A stretch of DNA of 38,919 bases from Oscillospiraceae bacterium (GCA_015064945.1 SVRF01000018.1:1-38919), one strand, 5' to 3'. Counted from the stretch's first letter, positions 9,301-16,379 are shown. A program made the numbers and translations. The notes: generated by a model from the letters alone, not told the origin.

Positions 9301-9793
9301 TGATCTTTACGTATCTTGCAGATGTAGCGGTAAAGTTGAACGCATAGCTCTTAACACCGGCAGTAGTATCTGCCAAAGTATAGCCTGAAGTGTGGCTATA
9401 AACGTTGTTGTAAGTAGCGTTGTCAGAGCTTACATCAACGGAAGCGGAGATTATGCCGCCGTAACTGCTGCCGTTGTTGAAAAGGGAAAGATAAACGCTG
9501 GAAACGTCTGTCTTAACTGCACCGAGATCGTAGGTGATAGCAAAAGTAGCTGTGGTACCTGCCAATCTAACGGTTTCGCCATAAGCGGAAACTTCAGCGC
9601 CGTCAGTCAAGATTGTGAGAGCACCTTGAGCGGTTGCGTCGTAGTCTGCGCCGCCCTTAGTAACTGTAAGGGGGGTAAGACCGGAAGCATAGTTAGTGTC
9701 AGCAGCGCCAACCATCATGGGGAACGCAGCGAAAAGGCTGAGAACCATCATAACGGCAAGAAGCATAGACACGCGACGAGTAGAATTTTTCAT
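6371..9793 (-). CDS. Secreted protein: three discoidin-like domains, cohesin-like domain, two InlB-like repeats, dockerin-like C-terminus
   Basis: 1140 residues from the ATG at 9793 (AGGAGGA nine bases upstream). An in-frame start 35 codons earlier adds a basic, non-signal stretch and lacks such a site. Signal peptide about 1-31 (MKNSTRR, hydrophobic core, GAA). Three F5/8 type C (discoidin)-like modules lie at about 33-190, 193-375 and 385-580; phrases such as SARYVKITF and GLSEIAIRNY are typical. A Ser/Pro/Asp linker (about 585-610) leads to a beta-domain (about 612-850, GEYLAVDIILV) that resembles cohesin. Two InlB-like repeats (about 855-980) follow, then a C-terminal region ending in a dockerin-like module (1071-1140). 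Its calcium loop is GDMNNDGNVTGADYNQVL and its second half NGGDYNQVLNVAKGR. The discoidin modules suggest carbohydrate binding; the dockerin suggests docking to a cohesin partner. No catalytic domain is seen. Confidence 0.88.
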   Translation of the reverse strand: MKNSTRRVSMLLAVMMVLSLFAAFPMMVGAADTNYASGLTPLTVTKGGADYDATAQGALTILTDGAEVSAYGETVRLAGTTATFAITYDLGAVKTDVSSVYLSLFNNGSSYGGIISASVDVSSDNATYNNVYSHTSGYTLADTTAGVKSYAFNFTATSARYVKITFVSEKYYVGLSEIAIRNYASTGTAAEVVDIPDPTLVDGNYAYGGTYTIVKVGTDGTESDPTYKENMDNADGNWLTDGYEGDGSNLGTAYRTVAVQGTGATHTINLTMTASKSDVMYVTLYNVPVQVDSGSYALPTSVVIKTSADGLTYTDVTYTEVQALAADEKSYDISYVFNSAVSAQYIQFTWTQTKYQSGFDEFWVGGTATVPEIPESSSEEESSITADPTVITSTTATNYAPNGYYQYGANTSAYPWTSSSNGDASFTEAGKYGKGELNNGVYATDNVNNSTEWVAILGSEAYNTINQVELIFDLAAVYGDIDQIVLNYYRHAGDGEDGYAADYAKVNGIKVSFGDYNGTYGAETTVYAGTVTETVNSYAIYKNQYAVGDLTGNVRFVKIVIPKTVYRLVIDEIEIIGASGYNIKGEEPVEPDPSSSEPDPSTSEDPANPYPYFEPTFELELSAQIGEFDPDGPDYNDYAVGEYLAVDIILVDHDDVKYPYGLTSFEGKLYFDETNLVPLFVTYDQLNGTTANPKPGPVYSWPKYTETTTIPGVGTFEVEKFAVSGAATAYAYVLEDGTLVGKDGVPSTDTEAAASAYTIGKGYTSLAYLTENYDHIAEGVYVKDNIIFRYYFSAKDGSFDAGETFTFDVDDSQKSDWIGDAQLFGATYLGPDAMPSYTTEVGKSTPVTFTVPAETVYYTVTFVDKDGETLKTETVEAGTAATAPEAPAVEGFNFTGWDKDFTAVAGDITVTAQYEQIMVTVTFVAGANGSLNGTTSVSVAYGTDLSTVTFPEAVAADGYEFDAWSATSGAIKVDTTVTASFKEVAVAVDHFTFADGADTANVVVSATTDYIYFKAQGVTATDFAALFVDENITITKANGTTAVTGTSKVGNTCIATSTINGVSKTRIIIVFGDMNNDGNVTGADYNQVLNCAKGRLTFTGEKLIAANVAQPTSAVINGGDYNQVLNVAKGRLAKFSTAVS

Positions 9794-9982
9794 GCATCTT
9801 CCTCCTGATTTCATGATTTTTTCTGCATTTTTTCGGCCAGTACACGCCCTGCGATTTCCTGCGGTTCGGGAAAGCGTTTTACGAGCCCGTGGGAGCACAC
9901 AAGATATGTACCGACCACCCGAGAATGCTACCTTTTGTAGGCAAACCCGAGCGCTGGGGATAATATTCTATTCTTGTAAATG
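9794..9982 (-). promoter_or_regulatory. Approximately 180-nt 5' leader of the dockerin-protein gene
   Basis: Untranslated region between the promoter and the ATG at 9793. It carries repeated CTCGGG/CCCGAG segments and a short CTAC-AAAAG-GTAG hairpin at about 9930. I considered a cyclic-di-GMP riboswitch, which often controls adhesins, but the conserved core is not recognisable. Confidence 0.4.
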
Positions 9983-10011
9983 ATTATAGTCCAAAAATAC
10001 AGGCGTGTCAA
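9983..10011 (-). promoter_or_regulatory. Sigma-A promoter for the 6371-9793 gene
   Basis: On the minus strand, -35 TTGACA (10006-10011), a 17-base spacer and -10 TATAAT (9983-9988): a consensus match. A TTGTGCAA motif lies about 83 bases upstream, at 10094-10101. Confidence 0.9.
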
Positions 10012-10143
10012 GCCTTTTTTGTAAAAAATGTGATATAGAATAGCCGTTATTTTGCCCCTTGTATACAATGTGCACAATAACAAAAAGGCAGTTTTGTGCA
10101 ACCCAACAAAAAGGTGAATTTTTATGCAAAAACCAAGGAAAAC

Positions 10144-10186
10144 AAATGAAGCTTTTCGGTGCGTTTCGCACCGAAAAGCCTCATTT
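10144..10186 (-). terminator. Terminator hairpin downstream of the ABC transporter
   Basis: A 20-bp stem with one mismatch (10144-10163/10167-10186) and a TTT loop; its core is AGCTTTTCGGTGCG / CGCACCGAAAAGC. It is followed on the minus strand by T-rich sequence. The same stem core recurs at 16869-16902 and, in a variant form, at 33625-33664. It directly abuts the 7-bp tandem repeats at 10187-10221. Confidence 0.8.
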
Positions 10187-10221
10187 TCTCTTATCTCTTA
10201 TCTTTTATCTTTTATCTTTTA
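10187..10221 (-). repeat. Five 7-bp tandem repeats just after the ABC transporter stop codon
   Basis: Read on the minus strand as TAAAAGA three times, then TAAGAGA twice, in perfect register. The array starts five bases after the stop codon at 10227 and runs directly into the terminator hairpin. It belongs to the same KAARAGW family as the repeats at 33601-33621, 33718-33752 and 38423-38443. Confidence 0.85.
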
Positions 10222-10226
10222 TCTAA

Positions 10227-12056
10227 TCACATCGTCGCCCCAACGTCTTCCGACCACGGCTTTACCTCGCTTAACACCTTAAGCTTGTAGAACTTGCCCT
10301 GCTTTGCCATAAGCTCGTCGTAGGTGCCCATTTCCACAGCCACACCGTCCTCCATAACAATAATGCGGTCGGCGTTGCGGATGGTGGAAAGTCGGTGAGC
10401 GACCACAAAGGTCGTGCGGTTTTTTACAAGCCCGTTTATTGCCTGCTGCACCAGATACTCGGAATAATTGTCCAGTGCGCTGGTAGCTTCGTCAAGTATA
10501 AGTATCTCGGGGTCACGGATTATTGCACGGGCGATGGAGATACGCTGCTTTTGACCGCCGGACAGCTTGTCGCCGTGCTCGCCTATAACGGTTTCTACGC
10601 CGTGGGAAAGTCGGGGCAGAAATTCATCGATATTGGCAAGCCCCGTTACACGTGCCAGCTCCTTGGGGCTGACGTGCGCCATACCGTAGGTTATGTTGTC
10701 CTTTACAGTACCCGTAAACAGTATACTGCTTTGGGGAACAACGGAGATGTGGTGACGATAGGATGAAAGGTTAAGGGTCTTTATATCCTTGCCGTCGATA
10801 AGCACCTGCCCCTCGGTGGCGAGAAGGAAGCCGATGATCATATTCATCACCGTGCTTTTGCCGGAGCCCGATGCACCGACGAAGGCGATGCATTCCCCTG
10901 CTTTAGCGGTAAACGAAAGTTTTTTGATCACGTCTTCGTCGCCGTCGGGGTAACGGAAGGACACGTTTTTGAATTCTATGTCGCCCTTCAGCTCTTTTAT
11001 CCTTTGCTTGCCTCGGTTGTCCTCCACCTTATCGGACAGGACTATTTCGGACACGCTCTTTATAGACTCCAGCCCTTTGGTAAGCTGTGGATAGATATTA
11101 ACAAGGTTTTGGACGCTGTTGCTTATGGAGGTGAAATAGGTCTGGAAGATTACTATGTCACCTGCAGGAAGGTAGCCCTTTATGGCGAGGAATGCGGTGA
11201 ATAACAAGCACAAAGCGCTGAGCAGGTGGCTTATTACCCAGGTGATAGAGCCGAAATAGGCGTTGGTCTTATCCAGCATCAGCCCGCTTAGCTTAAGCTT
11301 TGTTATGTTTTCCTCTAAGTTGTGTATTTCCAGTGACTCTAAGCCGTGGGCTTTGGTTACGGGTATCATCTCCAGCATTGTGGCGACCTTGGCGGAGATA
11401 TCCTCTGACTCTTTACGGAAATGCCTATTGGTCTCCCTCATGCGCTTGTTGAACACACGGACAAGGATGACGTTGACGGGCACCACCGCCAAGAAGAACA
11501 GAGCAACGAGAGGGCTTTTGTATATGGTTATGCCCATGGACACCGCAATGCCGATAATGCTGGGCAGTACGCTTTTTATAAGCTGAGCGTTGAGGAACTC
11601 TATTGCCTCCACGTCACGCATAAACTTGGACTGTACTCTGCCCGACTCTATCTCCTTGTGATATGAGATGGAAAGGTGCTGCAGCTTTTTAATTAAGGTG
11701 TTGCGAAGGCCTGCGCCTACGGTGCGAAGCATAGAGTCGGTGTATCGGGCATACATAACGTGCATAGGGATGTTTTGCAAGAGAAGCACCAGCAGGATGC
11801 CCATATACATCCACACCTTGCCCATTACTTCGTTGCCGTCCGTAACGGCGTTGATGATGGATGCGGTTATTACGGGGATGACCCATACGGGACTTGCCTT
11901 TACTATATAATATAAGGAAGAAATATATATCTTGCGGCGGTTTTCCTTAAGCAGCTTTTTTAAAACTCTGCCGCCGCCGCCCGTATGCTTAGGGTCGTCC
12001 TCAAACAAGCTTTGATAATCGGGAATATAGCTTTCGTCCGTTTTTTTGTGTTCCAT
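10227..12056 (-). CDS. ABC exporter, fused permease and ATPase
   Basis: 609 residues. The N-terminal half (about 35-330) carries the hydrophobic segments of a six-helix type I exporter domain. The C-terminal half is the nucleotide-binding domain: Walker A GASGSGKST near residue 391, signature LSGGQKQR near 498, Walker B ILILDEATSALD near 516, and the switch histidine in VVAHRLSTI. It probably works as a homodimer, since no partner half-transporter is adjacent. The substrate cannot be deduced (lipid, peptide or drug). The start lies six bases after the rarA stop codon, with AAAGG overlapping the rarA end, so the two are translationally linked. The product starts with a polar stretch and no signal peptide, as is normal for the family. 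Confidence 0.93.
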   Translation of the reverse strand: MEHKKTDESYIPDYQSLFEDDPKHTGGGGRVLKKLLKENRRKIYISSLYYIVKASPVWVIPVITASIINAVTDGNEVMGKVWMYMGILLVLLLQNIPMHVMYARYTDSMLRTVGAGLRNTLIKKLQHLSISYHKEIESGRVQSKFMRDVEAIEFLNAQLIKSVLPSIIGIAVSMGITIYKSPLVALFFLAVVPVNVILVRVFNKRMRETNRHFRKESEDISAKVATMLEMIPVTKAHGLESLEIHNLEENITKLKLSGLMLDKTNAYFGSITWVISHLLSALCLLFTAFLAIKGYLPAGDIVIFQTYFTSISNSVQNLVNIYPQLTKGLESIKSVSEIVLSDKVEDNRGKQRIKELKGDIEFKNVSFRYPDGDEDVIKKLSFTAKAGECIAFVGASGSGKSTVMNMIIGFLLATEGQVLIDGKDIKTLNLSSYRHHISVVPQSSILFTGTVKDNITYGMAHVSPKELARVTGLANIDEFLPRLSHGVETVIGEHGDKLSGGQKQRISIARAIIRDPEILILDEATSALDNYSEYLVQQAINGLVKNRTTFVVAHRLSTIRNADRIIVMEDGVAVEMGTYDELMAKQGKFYKLKVLSEVKPWSEDVGATM

Positions 12057-12062
12057 AGCCTT

Positions 12063-13304
12063 TTATCCTTTACCCGTAAGTTTTTTGTGGTACTCCAGCG
12101 CGGCGCTTTCCGTCTTGTTGTTGCCGTACTCGTAGTACACACGGTCCTTTATTCCGTCGGGAAGATACTGCTGTTTTACATAGTGGTTCGGATAATCGTG
12201 GGGATACTTATAGCCCTGTGCACGCTTCTCTCCCTCTCCGTCGGCGTGTACGTTTTGCAAATGACGGGGGATGGGGCCCGCAAGCCCTGCGGATATATCC
12301 CTGTACGCCTTGTCATAGGCCATATAGGCGGAGTTGGACTTTGGCAGAGTTGCCAGATATATCGCCGCCTCTACAAGGGGCAGGCGTGCTTCGGGCATAC
12401 CAAGGCGGTGCGCCGACTCTACACAGGCGTTGACAACCGCCACCGCCATAGGAGCGGCAAGCCCTATATCCTCGCTGGCGGCGCAGAGAAGTCTGCGGCA
12501 GACGGCGGCAAGGTCACCCCCCGTAAGGGCACGGCACAGATAATGGACTGCGGCGTCGGGGTCGCTTCCCCTTATAGACTTGTGCAGGGCGGAAAGACAG
12601 TCAAAGTGCTGGTCGCCGCCACGGTCAAAGTACAGTCCTGCCATTGCGGCAAGCTCTTCCGCCACGGACTGTTCCAGCTTTTCACCGCAGGAGAAATAGA
12701 CGCTTTCCAAAAGCCCAAGGGATTTTCTTACGTCACCGCCTGATGAACGTGCAATGTTCAAAAGCAGCTCATCGTCTGCGGTCTTCTCCTCATACTCCTC
12801 ACAAAGAAGCTTAAGCCCACGCCTTAGCACCGGGACTATATCCTCGGCGGAGACGCTTTTAAACTCGAAAACCGCAGAGCGGGACAGCAATGCGGGATAT
12901 ATACAAAAGAAGGGGTTATCCGTGGTGGAGCAAATAAGGGTTACTCTGCCGTCCTCCACGTATTCCAGCAAGGACTGCTGTTGCTTTTTATTAAAGTACT
13001 GGATTTCGTCGATATACAGCAGGATGCCGCCCTGTCCTGCCAAGGTGCCGCCTGCGGCAAGTGCCGCCTTAATGTCACTAAGCGATGCGGTGGTGGCGTT
13101 TATCCGTTGCAAAAACTTGTCGCTTTTTCGGGCGATGATATCCGCAACCGTGGTTTTGCCCGTGCCGGGCGGGCCGTAAAACACCATAGAAGGGCAGTGG
13201 CCTGCGGCGAGCATACGGCGCAGGGGGCTGTTCTCACCAAGCAGATGGCGCTGACCGGCAACGCCGTCAAAATCCTTTGGGCGGGCTTTGTCTGCCAATG
13301 GCAT
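12063..13304 (-). CDS. rarA: Replication-associated recombination protein A (RarA/MgsA) AAA+ ATPase
   Basis: 413 residues, the usual family length. The N-terminal AAA+ core has Walker A GPPGTGKTT near residue 44, Walker B LLYIDEIQYF near 94 and sensor 1 STTDNP. The C-terminal part (about 230-413) contains the conserved RarA/MgsA tetramerisation region (SEDIGLA, YLATLPKSNSAY, YKYPHDYPNHYVKQQYLP). The family acts at stalled replication forks together with RecA and single-strand binding protein. The ATG follows GGAGG closely. Its promoter is at 13329-13358, divergent from the AEC transporter operon. Confidence 0.95.
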   Translation of the reverse strand: MPLADKARPKDFDGVAGQRHLLGENSPLRRMLAAGHCPSMVFYGPPGTGKTTVADIIARKSDKFLQRINATTASLSDIKAALAAGGTLAGQGGILLYIDEIQYFNKKQQQSLLEYVEDGRVTLICSTTDNPFFCIYPALLSRSAVFEFKSVSAEDIVPVLRRGLKLLCEEYEEKTADDELLLNIARSSGGDVRKSLGLLESVYFSCGEKLEQSVAEELAAMAGLYFDRGGDQHFDCLSALHKSIRGSDPDAAVHYLCRALTGGDLAAVCRRLLCAASEDIGLAAPMAVAVVNACVESAHRLGMPEARLPLVEAAIYLATLPKSNSAYMAYDKAYRDISAGLAGPIPRHLQNVHADGEGEKRAQGYKYPHDYPNHYVKQQYLPDGIKDRVYYEYGNNKTESAALEYHKKLTGKG

Positions 13305-13328
13305 AGGGCACGCCTCCTTTCTGTGTGT

Positions 13329-13358
13329 AGTATATCACTTTGAGAGGAGAATTGTCAA
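13329..13358 (-). promoter_or_regulatory. Sigma-A promoter of rarA and the ABC exporter
   Basis: On the minus strand, -35 TTGACA (13353-13358), an 18-base spacer and -10 TATACT (13329-13334). Confidence 0.8.
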
Positions 13359-13371
13359 TACTAATAAAAGG

Positions 13372-13400
13372 TTGACAAAAGCCGCAGGAACTGTTAAAAT
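13372..13400 (+). promoter_or_regulatory. Sigma-A promoter of the AEC-coaW operon
   Basis: -35 TTGACA (13372-13377), a 17-base spacer and -10 TAAAAT (13395-13400). It is back-to-back with the rarA promoter. Confidence 0.8.
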
Positions 13401-13429
13401 ACCTCCTATAAAGGGGTGTTTTTAAGATT

Positions 13430-14347
13430 ATGACGGCTTTAGTTACAAAACAGGTTATTTCCTTATTTATAATAATGATTATAGGCTACCTTGCGTCGGG
13501 CATCGGCTTTTTTGACAAGCGCACAGCCGACGGGGTAAGCAAGCTGGTTGTGTACGTTACCAACCCCCTTGTTATTTTTATGGCGTTTATGCAAAACGGC
13601 GGCGGCAGAATGGGTGAGATGGTCACAATCGTAGGCTGTAGTGCCGCTATACATATAGTTGCCACAGTGCTTGCGTCCTTCCTTTTCAAGGGCAGACCCG
13701 CTAAGGAGGCGAAGGCGCTTAGGTTTTCCCTTATCTTCTCCAACTGCGGCTATATGGGCTACCCTCTGCTTAGCGCTATGTTCCCCAAAAACGGCATGTT
13801 CTACGGTGCGTGCTACGTGCTGTTCTTTACGGTTTATATGTGGACGGCAGGTGTATTTATGCTGTCCTCCGGCAAGCAGGGCAATATAAGAAAGGCGTTT
13901 ATCAACCCCGGCATTTTAGCGGCGGTTTTGGGCCTTGTGTTCAGCTGGCTTGGCATAGGTCTGCCTGCGGCACTAAGCACCGCTTTAAGCTCTACTGCCA
14001 ACCTTACCTTCCCCTTGGCTATGCTTGTTTTGGGCTGTATGCTTAAGAACGCACCCTTGGGTCAGCTTATAGGCAATACGGCGGCTTACGTTACCGCTTT
14101 TGTAAAGCTTATACTTATACCCCTTGGGGTGCTTACCGTTTGCGGCATATTTAAGGTTGCCGCAGGTACTACCTATATTTGCGTAATTATGGCATCCACC
14201 CCCGTTGCGGCAAAAGCGCCCCTTCTTGCAGGCAACTACGGGGCGGACAGGAATGCAAGCCTTGCGGCGGTGGCAATATCCACGGTGGCTTGCGTGTTTA
14301 CCATACCCCTTATGCTTTGGATAACCAAAGCCGTGGTGGGTGTTTAA
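13430..14347 (+). CDS. AEC (auxin efflux carrier) family membrane transporter
   Basis: 305 residues, almost entirely hydrophobic, with about ten membrane segments in the two-half arrangement of the family. Typical phrases are VVYVTNPLVIFMAFM near residue 41, the FSNCGYMGYPLL turn near 103 and ASTPVAAKAPLLAGNYGADRNASLAAVAI near the C-terminus (the conserved Pro-containing crossing). Bacterial members carry small carboxylates such as malate or malonate; no substrate can be read from the sequence. It is first in an operon: coaW begins 12 bases downstream with its own AGGAGGG. The link to coenzyme A synthesis might hint at a coenzyme A-related organic acid, but that is speculation. Confidence 0.9.
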   Translation: MTALVTKQVISLFIIMIIGYLASGIGFFDKRTADGVSKLVVYVTNPLVIFMAFMQNGGGRMGEMVTIVGCSAAIHIVATVLASFLFKGRPAKEAKALRFSLIFSNCGYMGYPLLSAMFPKNGMFYGACYVLFFTVYMWTAGVFMLSSGKQGNIRKAFINPGILAAVLGLVFSWLGIGLPAALSTALSSTANLTFPLAMLVLGCMLKNAPLGQLIGNTAAYVTAFVKLILIPLGVLTVCGIFKVAAGTTYICVIMASTPVAAKAPLLAGNYGADRNASLAAVAISTVACVFTIPLMLWITKAVVGV

Positions 14348-14359
14348 GGAGGGAAACAG

Positions 14360-15184
14360 ATGGGTATAATAGTTGGTATAGACGTTGGCGGCAGCACCAC
14401 GAAGATCGCAGGCGTTAAGGACGGGGCGGTAATCTCCCCTATGATGACCCGTGCCACCGACCCTGTTGCCTCTCTTTACGGGGCGTTCGGCAAGTTCACC
14501 TCTGCCAACGGAATAGCCCTTAGCGACATAGACAAGCTGGTTGTAACAGGTGTGGGCAGTGTTTTTGCAGGGAACGAGATTTTTGGGTTGCCTGCGGTAC
14601 ACGCAACGGAGTTTGTGGCAATAGGCAAAGGCGGCAGTTACCTTTCCGGTTTGGAGAAGGGCATTGTTGTAAGTATGGGCACAGGCACGGCGCTTGTGTA
14701 TTTTGATAAAAACGGTGCGGCACATCTGGGCGGCACGGGCGTGGGCGGCGGTACGCTGGTGGGGCTTTCCAAAAAGCTTATCGGCACCACGGACGTTAAG
14801 GCTATAGAGGAATTGGCAGAGAAGGGCAATGTAAACCTTATTGACCTTTCCGTTAACGACCTTACGGCAAAGGACATAGGGCCTACCCTTTCCGCATCGA
14901 TGACGGCGTCAAACTTCGGTAAGATAGGCGACCTTGTACGCAGTGAGGACATTGCGGCAGGTATAATCAATATGATATACGAGACCGTGGCGGTAGTTGC
15001 CCGATTTGCGGCAAGCGCACGGGATGTAAAGGATATTGTGCTGACGGGCAGACTTTCCGCCCTTAAAAGCGCAAAAGAGGCATTTAAAATTCTTGGCGAG
15101 ACCTTTGGGGTTAACTTTATCATCCCCGAAAACAGCGAATATGCTACCGTAATAGGTGCGGCGCTTACTTGCTACGAGAGGTAG
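14360..15184 (+). CDS. coaW: Type II pantothenate kinase
   Basis: 274 residues. It phosphorylates pantothenate, the first step of coenzyme A synthesis, in the cytoplasm. The acetate/sugar-kinase fold is shown by the phosphate-1 loop IDVGGSTTK at residues 6-14, the central VSMGTGTALV near 107 and GGTGVGGGTLVGLSKKL near 125. DIVLTGRLS near 228 is the adenosine loop. The length and motifs fit the staphylococcal/eukaryotic-like type II enzymes, which escape feedback by coenzyme A, rather than type I or III. The ATG follows AGGAGGG by seven bases. A small HTH gene begins five bases after the stop. Confidence 0.92.
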   Translation: MGIIVGIDVGGSTTKIAGVKDGAVISPMMTRATDPVASLYGAFGKFTSANGIALSDIDKLVVTGVGSVFAGNEIFGLPAVHATEFVAIGKGGSYLSGLEKGIVVSMGTGTALVYFDKNGAAHLGGTGVGGGTLVGLSKKLIGTTDVKAIEELAEKGNVNLIDLSVNDLTAKDIGPTLSASMTASNFGKIGDLVRSEDIAAGIINMIYETVAVVARFAASARDVKDIVLTGRLSALKSAKEAFKILGETFGVNFIIPENSEYATVIGAALTCYER

Positions 15185-15188
15185 AAAT

Positions 15189-15539
15189 ATGATAAACGTA
15201 GGATACAGCAAAAAGCTGTTTGCCATACTGCTTGACATAGCAAAGGGCAAGCGTGACCTTAAGGAGTACGCCGCCGAAAGCGGAATAAGCCACGTACAGC
15301 TTAAAAAGTTCAGCCTTTGCAAGCAAAACGGGCCACCCACGCCCAAGCTTTTGGCAAAGCTGGCATCGGTAGCCCAAAACGGCATCACTTATGAGGATTT
15401 TCTTTCTATTTGCGGTTACAGGGAGGACGAGGTCCTTACCTCACGCATTGACCCGCTGTGCTTCAAGGCGGAAAAGCTTAGCCCTGCTAAGCACAAGTTT
15501 TTGGAGGATTTTGCGGACTTTTTGGCTAAAAGAGGCTAA
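15189..15539 (+). CDS. Small XRE-like helix-turn-helix protein
   Basis: 116 residues starting at the ATG at 15189 (GAGAGG just upstream); an in-frame codon at 15156 would overlap coaW. Residues 8-70 read like a Cro/C1-type helix-turn-helix: LKEYAAESGISHVQLKKF, then PTPKLLAKLASVAQNGITYEDFLSICGY. A charged C-terminal helix (CFKAEKLSPAKHKFLEDFADFLAKRG) follows. It is third in the AEC-coaW operon and may regulate it, but no target is shown. Its TAA overlaps the TAG of the convergent gene on the minus strand (15536-15538), so the two reading frames share stop-codon bases. Confidence 0.75.
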   Translation: MINVGYSKKLFAILLDIAKGKRDLKEYAAESGISHVQLKKFSLCKQNGPPTPKLLAKLASVAQNGITYEDFLSICGYREDEVLTSRIDPLCFKAEKLSPAKHKFLEDFADFLAKRG

Positions 15540-15802
15540 AAGAACAAGATAAGCGCTAAGGCTATAAGTATAATATCGTTGTCGGGGTCGCCGTCCATAA
15601 GTATAAGTATTGCGATGGCGATAATAAGCAGGTCTTCCATATCAAAGTGGGCAAAAAGCCCCTTTTTGCCCTTGGCAAGGGCAGGCACTGCCTCCTCCTC
15701 GCGGGGCGGCGGTGTTTGAAGGCGGTTTTCCTCAAAGCTGCGCTCCAGCTCTCTGAGGCTGCCGTCGGACTCTATACCACGGTCGTAGCCACGGCTGTAC
15801 AT
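15536..15802 (-). CDS. Small hypothetical protein with a hydrophobic C-terminus
   Basis: 88 residues from the ATG at 15802, chosen because GAAAGGAGC lies just upstream; longer in-frame versions lack this and overlap the previous gene. The N-terminal half is charged and Arg/Glu-rich (SRGYDRGIESDGSLRELERSFEENR). The C-terminal 35 residues are a conserved-looking hydrophobic block, FDMEDLLIIAIAILILMDGDPDNDIILIALALILFF: two short hydrophobic stretches split by an acidic turn. I do not recognise a named family. It is the last of three small genes transcribed together. Confidence 0.7.
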   Translation of the reverse strand: MYSRGYDRGIESDGSLRELERSFEENRLQTPPPREEEAVPALAKGKKGLFAHFDMEDLLIIAIAILILMDGDPDNDIILIALALILFF

Positions 15803-15818
15803 GGGAGAGTTGCTCCTT

Positions 15819-16082
15819 TCATATCTTTTTGATGGTTTTGTAGGCGTTAGCCACGGAGATGGCACTGCGTGCCGCATCCAGCTTTTTTCGGCGGCTTTCC
15901 TTTAAGAAGGGTGCCAGCGCCGCCAGTAAGGCCAAGCCCTTATCCCCCTGCATAGGCATTGCCTGTGGGGTAAAAACGGGTTGCGGCTCAGGCGATTGCG
16001 GGGGCTGTGCCCCCTGCACAAGGGCGGCTATCTGTTCCATAAGCTCCTTGTTGCCAAGGACGCTTTGCAGTTTGTCATCCAT
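15819..16082 (-). CDS. Small hypothetical protein, Pro/Gln-rich centre
   Basis: 87 residues. The N-terminal helix DDKLQSVLGNKELMEQIAAL is followed by a Pro/Gln-rich linker (PPQSPEPQPVFTPQAMP). A basic C-terminal helical part follows (LLAALAPFLKESRRKKLDAARSAISVANAYKTIKKI). Its start overlaps the preceding gene by eight bases, which points to translational coupling. No catalytic motif or membrane segment is seen and the function is unknown. With its neighbours it forms a three-gene unit of soluble and membrane-tethered small proteins. Confidence 0.7.
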   Translation of the reverse strand: MDDKLQSVLGNKELMEQIAALVQGAQPPQSPEPQPVFTPQAMPMQGDKGLALLAALAPFLKESRRKKLDAARSAISVANAYKTIKKI

Positions 16083-16320
16083 TTATACCCCGCCTTTCCA
16101 ATGTCTTATATATTTGTTCCGATTTTTCCTTGCCCGCACGGTTGATAAGAGCTTCTATATCCTTGCTGTCCATACCGGAGATAAGCTTTTTAAGCTTTTC
16201 GGGGTTCTCGGTAAGACGGGCGGTGCGTTTGGGGTCTGCCCCAAGGACGCCTGTAATTTGGCTGACCAGACCGCACAGCTCCTTATCACTAAGTTGGTTT
16301 AGGTCTTTAAAGTTGCTCAT
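16075..16320 (-). CDS. Small hypothetical soluble protein
   Basis: 81 residues, strongly helical and charged (LSDKELCGLVSQITGVLGADPKRTARL, then MDSKDIEALINRAGKEKSEQIYKTL). It is the first gene of the three-gene unit; AAGGAG precedes the ATG by six bases. Immediately upstream lies GGCATAAACTGTAAAA (16333-16348), almost identical to the sequence just before the SpoIID-domain gene at 18747, suggesting a shared, possibly sporulation-type promoter. No family recognised. Confidence 0.72.
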   Translation of the reverse strand: MSNFKDLNQLSDKELCGLVSQITGVLGADPKRTARLTENPEKLKKLISGMDSKDIEALINRAGKEKSEQIYKTLERRGING

Positions 16321-16332
16321 AGTTTACTCCTT

Positions 16333-16348
16333 TTTTACAGTTTATGCC
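16333..16348 (-). promoter_or_regulatory. Candidate sporulation-sigma -10 region (CATAAACT)
   Basis: The minus strand reads GGCATAAACTGTAAAA directly before the AAGGAG ribosome site. It differs at one base from the copy at 18762-18777. CATAAACT resembles the -10 of sigma-E promoters (CATACAnT); no clear -35 was assigned. Confidence 0.4.
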
Positions 16349-16379
16349 TAAGTTTAAGGCTTTATTACGGAGGTTTGGT

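Noticed and set aside
9794..9982. Leader of the dockerin-protein gene as a cyclic-di-GMP riboswitch
   Set aside because: The conserved GGG-CAAACC / GACGCAAAGCC core was not found; only general hairpin potential.
16344..16379. Earlier ATG for the small membrane protein
   Set aside because: No ribosome site before it, whereas the ATG at 16380 has CGGAGG at six-base spacing.
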